From Mobilicoccus caccae (GTDB taxonomy: Bacteria > Actinomycetota > Actinomycetes > Actinomycetales > Dermatophilaceae): a DNA stretch of 64,000 bases. Both the position numbers and the translations under genes were made by a program. Shown here in pieces: positions 59,709 to 64,000 of this stretch. Position 1 is the first letter of the stretch; every line of letters starts with the position of its first letter. The stretch lies in assembly GCF_030161635.1 (NCBI RefSeq), contig NZ_BSUO01000001.1, positions 1,035,199-1,099,198 on the forward strand. Reading direction: 5' to 3'. A model generated the notes under the pieces. It worked only from the letters and a program-made list of their open reading frames with translations. It did not search any database and was not told where the DNA came from.

Positions 59709-62700
59709 ATGCCTGGAACCGTCGCGTCCACCGCCTTGCGCCGTGGACACCTGGCGCCGCCGGCCCGGACGCTGCTCGACATCCTGGGTGAGGTCGTCGA
59801 GCGTTTCGGCGAGGAGCACGCGATCGTCACCGACGGCGGCCGCCTGACGTACCGCGAGATGTGGGACGCCGCAGGGGAGATCGCCGACCGTCTTCACGAG
59901 GCGGGTGTGCGCACGGGCGACCGGGTGGGCATCCGGATGACGACCGGGCGCCCCGATCTGCACGTCGGGATCGTGGGCATCCTGCGCGCCGGTGCCGCCT
60001 ACGTGCCGGTCGACGCCGACGACCCGCAGGAGCGTGCCGATCTCGTGTTCGGCGAGGCGAAGGTCACCGCGGTGCTCACCGACGAGGGCGTCCAGGGCCG
60101 TCCGGGGGAGCACGCCCCCGTCGCCGAGATCCGCCCGCTCGAGCTCACCGACGACGCCTGGATCATCTTCACCTCCGGGTCGACCGGAACCCCCAAGGGC
60201 GTGGCCGTCTCCCACCGCAGCGCCGCGGCGTTCGTCGACGCCGAGGCCCGCCTGTTCCTCCAGGACGCGCCGCTCGGCCCCGGGGACCGCGTGCTCGCCG
60301 GCCTGTCGGTGGCGTTCGACGCCTCCTGTGAGGAGATGTGGCTGGCCTGGCGCCACGGGGCCACCCTCGTCCCGGCGCCCCGGTCGCTGGTCAAGTCCGG
60401 CGTCGACCTGGCCCCCTGGCTGGAGCGACGCGGCATCACCGTCGTCTCGACCGTGCCGACGCTGGCCTCCCTGTGGCCCGAGGAGAGCCTCGCGGGGGTG
60501 CGCCTGCTCATCTTCGGCGGGGAGGGACTGCCCGCCGAACTCGCTGCCCGCCTCAGCTCGCCCGAGCGTGAGGTGTGGAACACCTACGGCCCCACCGAGG
60601 CCACCGTCGTCGCCTGCGCGGCGCTGATGACCGGCGAGGAGCCCGTGCGCATCGGGCTGCCGCTGGACGGGTGGGATCTGGCCGTGGTCGACGCCGACGG
60701 CATCGAGGTCGAGGACGGGCAGACCGGTGAGCTGGTCATCGGCGGTGTCGGCCTGGCGCGCTACCTGGACCCCGAGAAGGACGCCGCCACGTACGCACCG
60801 ATGCTCGGCTGGGATCGCGCCTACCGCAGCGGCGACCTCGTCGTCCGCGACGAGGACGGCATCATCTTCGCCGGACGGGCCGACGACCAGGTCAAGGTCG
60901 GTGGTCGGCGCATCGAGCTCGGTGAGATCGACGCCGCGCTGGCGGCCCTGCCGAACGTGGCGATGGGGGCGGTCGCCGTCCGCGAACCCGCCCCGGGTGT
61001 CAAGGTCCTCGTCGGCTACCTCCTGCCCGAGGACCCCGAGGCCTACGGCGAGGAACAGGTGGCGGACGCGCGGGCACGACTGGAGGAGTCACTCCCGGCG
61101 GCGATGGTGCCGCGACTGCACGTCGTCGACACGATGCCCACGAGGACCTCGGGCAAGGTCGATCGCGACGCCCTGCCCTGGCCGATCGACGGTGACGCGC
61201 CGGCGGGGTCGGGCAGCGAGGGGCTGACGGGCACGGCCGCCTGGCTCGCCGAGCAGTGGCGGGCCGTCCTCGGCGTCGACCCCGGCGCCGACGACGACTT
61301 CTTCACCCTCGGTGGCAGCAGCCTGGCGGCGGCCCGACTCGTCTCCCTGCTGCGGGCGCACCACCCGCGCGTCACCGTCGCCGACCTCTACGACCACCCC
61401 CGACTGACGGCCCAGGCCGCCCTGCTCGACCACCACCGGGGGACACTGCGCATCGAGGGCCGCGACGACGAACCCCGGCCGATCCCCAAGCGGGTCCCGG
61501 CGTCGGCGCAGGCCGTGCAACTCGCGATCGACGTGCTCATGGCCGGCATCCGCGGAAGCCGGTGGCTGGTGCTCGTGTCGGCCATCTCGACCGTCCTGCA
61601 CCTGGCCGGCTGGGTCGCGCTGCCCCAGGCGCACTGGGCCTTCCTTGTCGTGGGCTTGCTCATCGGGTGGACCCCCATCGGGCAGCTCGGTCTCTCGGTC
61701 CTCGTCTGCCGGCTGGTCCTGCGCGACCTGGAGCCCGGGACCTACCCACGCGCCGGCAGCGTGCACCTGCGGGTCTGGGGCTGTGAGAAGTTCGCCGACA
61801 GCATCGGGGCCACGTCCCTGATGAGCGCCCCCTGGATGCTCAACTACGCGCGGTGGCTCGGGGGCAAGATCGGCCGCGGCGTCGACATGCACGCGATGCC
61901 GCCGGTGACCGGCATGCTCACCCTCGGCGGTGGCGCGGCGATCGAGCCCGAGGTCGACCTCTCCGGCCACTGGGTCGAGGGAGACACCTTCCACGTCGGA
62001 CACATCCGCATCGCCTCGCACGCCTCGATCGGCGCGCGCAGCATGCTCCTTCCGGGTTCCTCGGTCGGCAAGGGCGCCGTGGTGTCGGCCGGCTCCGCGG
62101 TCCACGGTGAGGTGCCGGCGGGGCAGGTCTGGGCGGGCTCTCCCGCCTCCCCGACCTCGGCGCGCAAGGTCGCCGGTGAATGGCCGGAGCATCGACCCGC
62201 GCGGGCCCGGTGGTGGGTCGGCCTGTACGCCGCATCGGGATTCGCGCTGGCGTTCCTCCCGATCATCGGGTTCCTGCCCGCCATCTGGCTGCTCCTGCAG
62301 CCGGTGGGCCGGGTCGAGGTCCTCAGCCAGGCGCTGCTGCCGACCCTCGCATTGACCCCGCTCGCGACCGTCCTGGGCATGGTCGGCTTCGCGATCGTCG
62401 TGCTCGTCGTGGTGCGGCTCTGCTCGATCGGCGTGATCGAGGGCCATCACGCGGTGCGCAGTCGCGTGGGGTGGCAGATCTGGGTCACCGAGCGCGTGCT
62501 CGACCTCGCCCGCACCATCCTCTTCCCGATCTACGCGAGTCAGCTCACCCCCTGGTGGCTGCGCGCCCTGGGCGCCCGCGTCGGCCACGGCGTCGAGGCC
62601 TCCACCGTGCTCCTGCTGCCCTGCATGACCAAGATCGGCGACGGCGCGTTCCTCGCCGACGACACGCTGGTCGCCTCCTACGACCTGCGGGGCGGGTGGA

Positions 62701-63604
62701 TGCGCGTCGGCCGCGCCCGCGTGGGCAAGCGCGCCTTCCTCGGCAATTCGGGGATGACCGCCGCCGGCCGCAAGGTCCCCAAGGACGGACTCGTGGCCGT
62801 GCTCTCCGCGGCGCCGCGTCGGTCCAAGGCCGGGAGTTCGTGGCTGGGCAGCCCGCCGGTCAAACTGCGTCGCGTGGCCACCGAGACCTTCGACGACGCG
62901 CGCACGTTCTCACCCTCCCCCGGCTCCGGTTCTTCCGCGGTGTCATCGAGTGCTGCCGGGTCGTCCCCGTCATGGTCAACCTCGCGCTCGCCGTGCTGGT
63001 GGTCTTCACGCTGCTCGGCCTCGGCAAGATGTCGCTCCCGCTCGCGGTGCTGCTCAGCGGGTTCGTCCTCATCGGCGCCGGCGCCCTGGCCGCCACGATC
63101 ACGTCCCTGGCCAAGTGGGTCCTCATCGGCCGGATCACCGTGTCGGAGCATCCGCTGTGGAGCCGGTTCGTGTGGCTCAACGAGCTGTCCGACACCTTCG
63201 TCGAGATGCTCGCCGGGCCGTGGTTCGCCTGGTCCGCCACCGGATCCCCGGCCCTGTCGGTGTGGTTGCGCAGTCTCGGGGCGCGCATCGGGCATGGCGT
63301 GTGGTGCGAGTCGTACTGGCTGCCCGAGGCCGACCTGGTGCGTCTGGCCGACGGCGCCACCGTGGGTCGCGGGTGCGTGGTGCAGACGCACCTCTTCCAC
63401 GACCGGGTCATGAGCCTGGACGAGGTCACGCTCGGCGCGGGCGCCACGCTCGGGCCGAACAGCGTCGTCCTGCCCGCCGCCCACATCGACCGCGGGGCCT
63501 CCGTCGGCCCGGCGTCGCTCGTCCTGCGCGGGGAGAGCGTTCCCGAGGGGTCCCGTTGGGTCGGTAACCCCATCGCGCCGTGGGATGCTGAGCGTGATGC
63601 CTGA
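59709..63604 (+). CDS. Pls-type NRPS: poly-amino-acid (probable epsilon-poly-L-lysine) synthetase, frame broken once
   Basis: A 1298 aa single-module membrane synthetase, close to the roughly 1,300 aa of Streptomyces albulus Pls. Adenylation domain about 20-490 (FTSGSTGTPKG at 154; FDASCEEMW at 203; NTYGPTEATVV at 291), carrier domain with Ser about 538 (LGGSSL), then about six membrane helices and three hexapeptide-like TIGR02353 C-terminal units (for example PGSSVGKGAVVSAGSAVHGE). The substrate code read by eye is D204, A205, E208, S247, I268, G270, T292, V300, V301, K483. One missing C in the five-C run near 62915-62920 breaks the frame. It overlaps the M1 peptidase gene. Confidence 0.85.
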
Positions 63605-64000
63605 ACGCGACTACGTCAAGAAGCAGGGGAGCCCCCTCTACGACGTCACCCACTACGACCTCGACCTCGACTACACGGTTCGCACCAATCGCCTGGTGGC
63701 CACCGCCCGCATCGACGTGACGTTGATCGAGCCGGCCAAGGAGTTGGAGTTCGACCTCGTCGGGCTCGTCGTCGGCGACGTGCGCGTCGACGGCGTCTCC
63801 GTCAAGGGCGTCAAGCGCCGGGGCGACAAGCTCGTCGTCCCGCTGCGGGGCGAGGGCGGCGCGCGCCGTCGCCTCCAGGTCGTCATCGAGTACGGCGGCA
63901 CCCCGCAGCCGCGTCGTGGGCCGTGGGGCGAGGTGGGTTTCGAGGAGTTGACCGACGGGGCGCTCGTGGCCGCCCAGCCGGACGGCGCGCCGACGTGGTT
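63597..64000 (+). CDS. M1-family aminopeptidase, N-terminal part
   Basis: The first 134 codons; the gene continues past the right edge. The N-terminal saddle domain is typical of M1 enzymes (LYDVTHYDLDLDYTV; ending LVAAQPDGAPTW before the expected FPC). ATG 63597 overlaps the last 8 nt of the synthetase gene, so translation is coupled. The active-site GxMEN and HExxH motifs are outside the window. Next to pls it is a candidate poly-lysine-degrading aminopeptidase (inference). Confidence 0.85.
   Translation, partial: MPERDYVKKQGSPLYDVTHYDLDLDYTVRTNRLVATARIDVTLIEPAKELEFDLVGLVVGDVRVDGVSVKGVKRRGDKLVVPLRGEGGARRRLQVVIEYGGTPQPRRGPWGEVGFEELTDGALVAAQPDGAPTW

Overview
This 64 kb window is a very GC-rich, gene-dense chromosomal segment of an actinobacterium. 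Support comes from the actinobacterial block prfB/ftsE/ftsX/smpB/ssrA, the clpS-DUF2017 pair, DUF3039 and DUF3618 genes, a HelR-type RNA polymerase ATPase, a tmRNA tag ending in DFALAA, and many apparently leaderless genes (a TAnnnT-like hexamer 6-8 nt before an ATG or GTG). A complete Wood-Werkman-type transcarboxylase operon suggests propionate metabolism. I cannot name the genus; Micrococcales or Propionibacteriales are both plausible. I see no insertion sequence, prophage, CRISPR array or rRNA.

Layout. 0-9 kb: start of a YafY-type regulator, an ABC-2 efflux pair, small genes, an AraC regulator, helR with a rifamycin-associated element (RAE), a divergently read opine-dehydrogenase-like gene and a phospholipase D gene. 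9-23 kb: MASE1-like histidine kinase, prfB, HAD phosphatase, Na+/glutamate symporter, transcarboxylase operon (reverse strand), ftsEX, smpB and tmRNA. 23-33 kb: histidine utilisation (hutG, phzF-like, iclR, hutU, hutI, yjiH, hutH). 33-45 kb: thioredoxin, DEAD-box helicase with an Arg/Asp-rich repeat arm, sodC, yqgE, a REP-like array, a deacetylase, a second helicase, a CoA-transferase and NAD salvage (pncA, pncB). 45-58 kb: clpS, a polar amino acid ABC transporter, murI/MBL/rph/rdgB, tRNA-Leu, bcp, kbl/tdh, tRNA-Lys, copC, tRNA-His and orn. 58-64 kb: a PrsW-like gene, then an NRPS-like poly-amino-acid synthetase of the epsilon-poly-lysine synthetase (Pls) type overlapping the start of an M1 aminopeptidase.

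How the genes work together. The hut genes convert histidine to glutamate plus formamide. The 5S, 12S and 1.3S transcarboxylase subunits move carboxyl groups between oxaloacetate and propionyl-CoA. HelR under an RAE predicts rifamycin-inducible protection of RNA polymerase, and the same palindrome also sits on the -35 of the opposite gene. The last two genes look like a synthetase plus degrading enzyme pair; the adenylation-domain code read by eye (D-A-E-S-I-G-T-V-V-K) points to lysine.

Caution on sequence quality. Nine genes (AraC, PLD, 12S, phzF, DEAD helicase, sodC, murI, prsW, pls) need twelve single-base insertions in all to restore their family frames. All twelve are apparent deletions, and nearly all lie in runs of 4-6 G or C. 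This looks like homopolymer sequencing error, so I give whole-gene coordinates and note each break.
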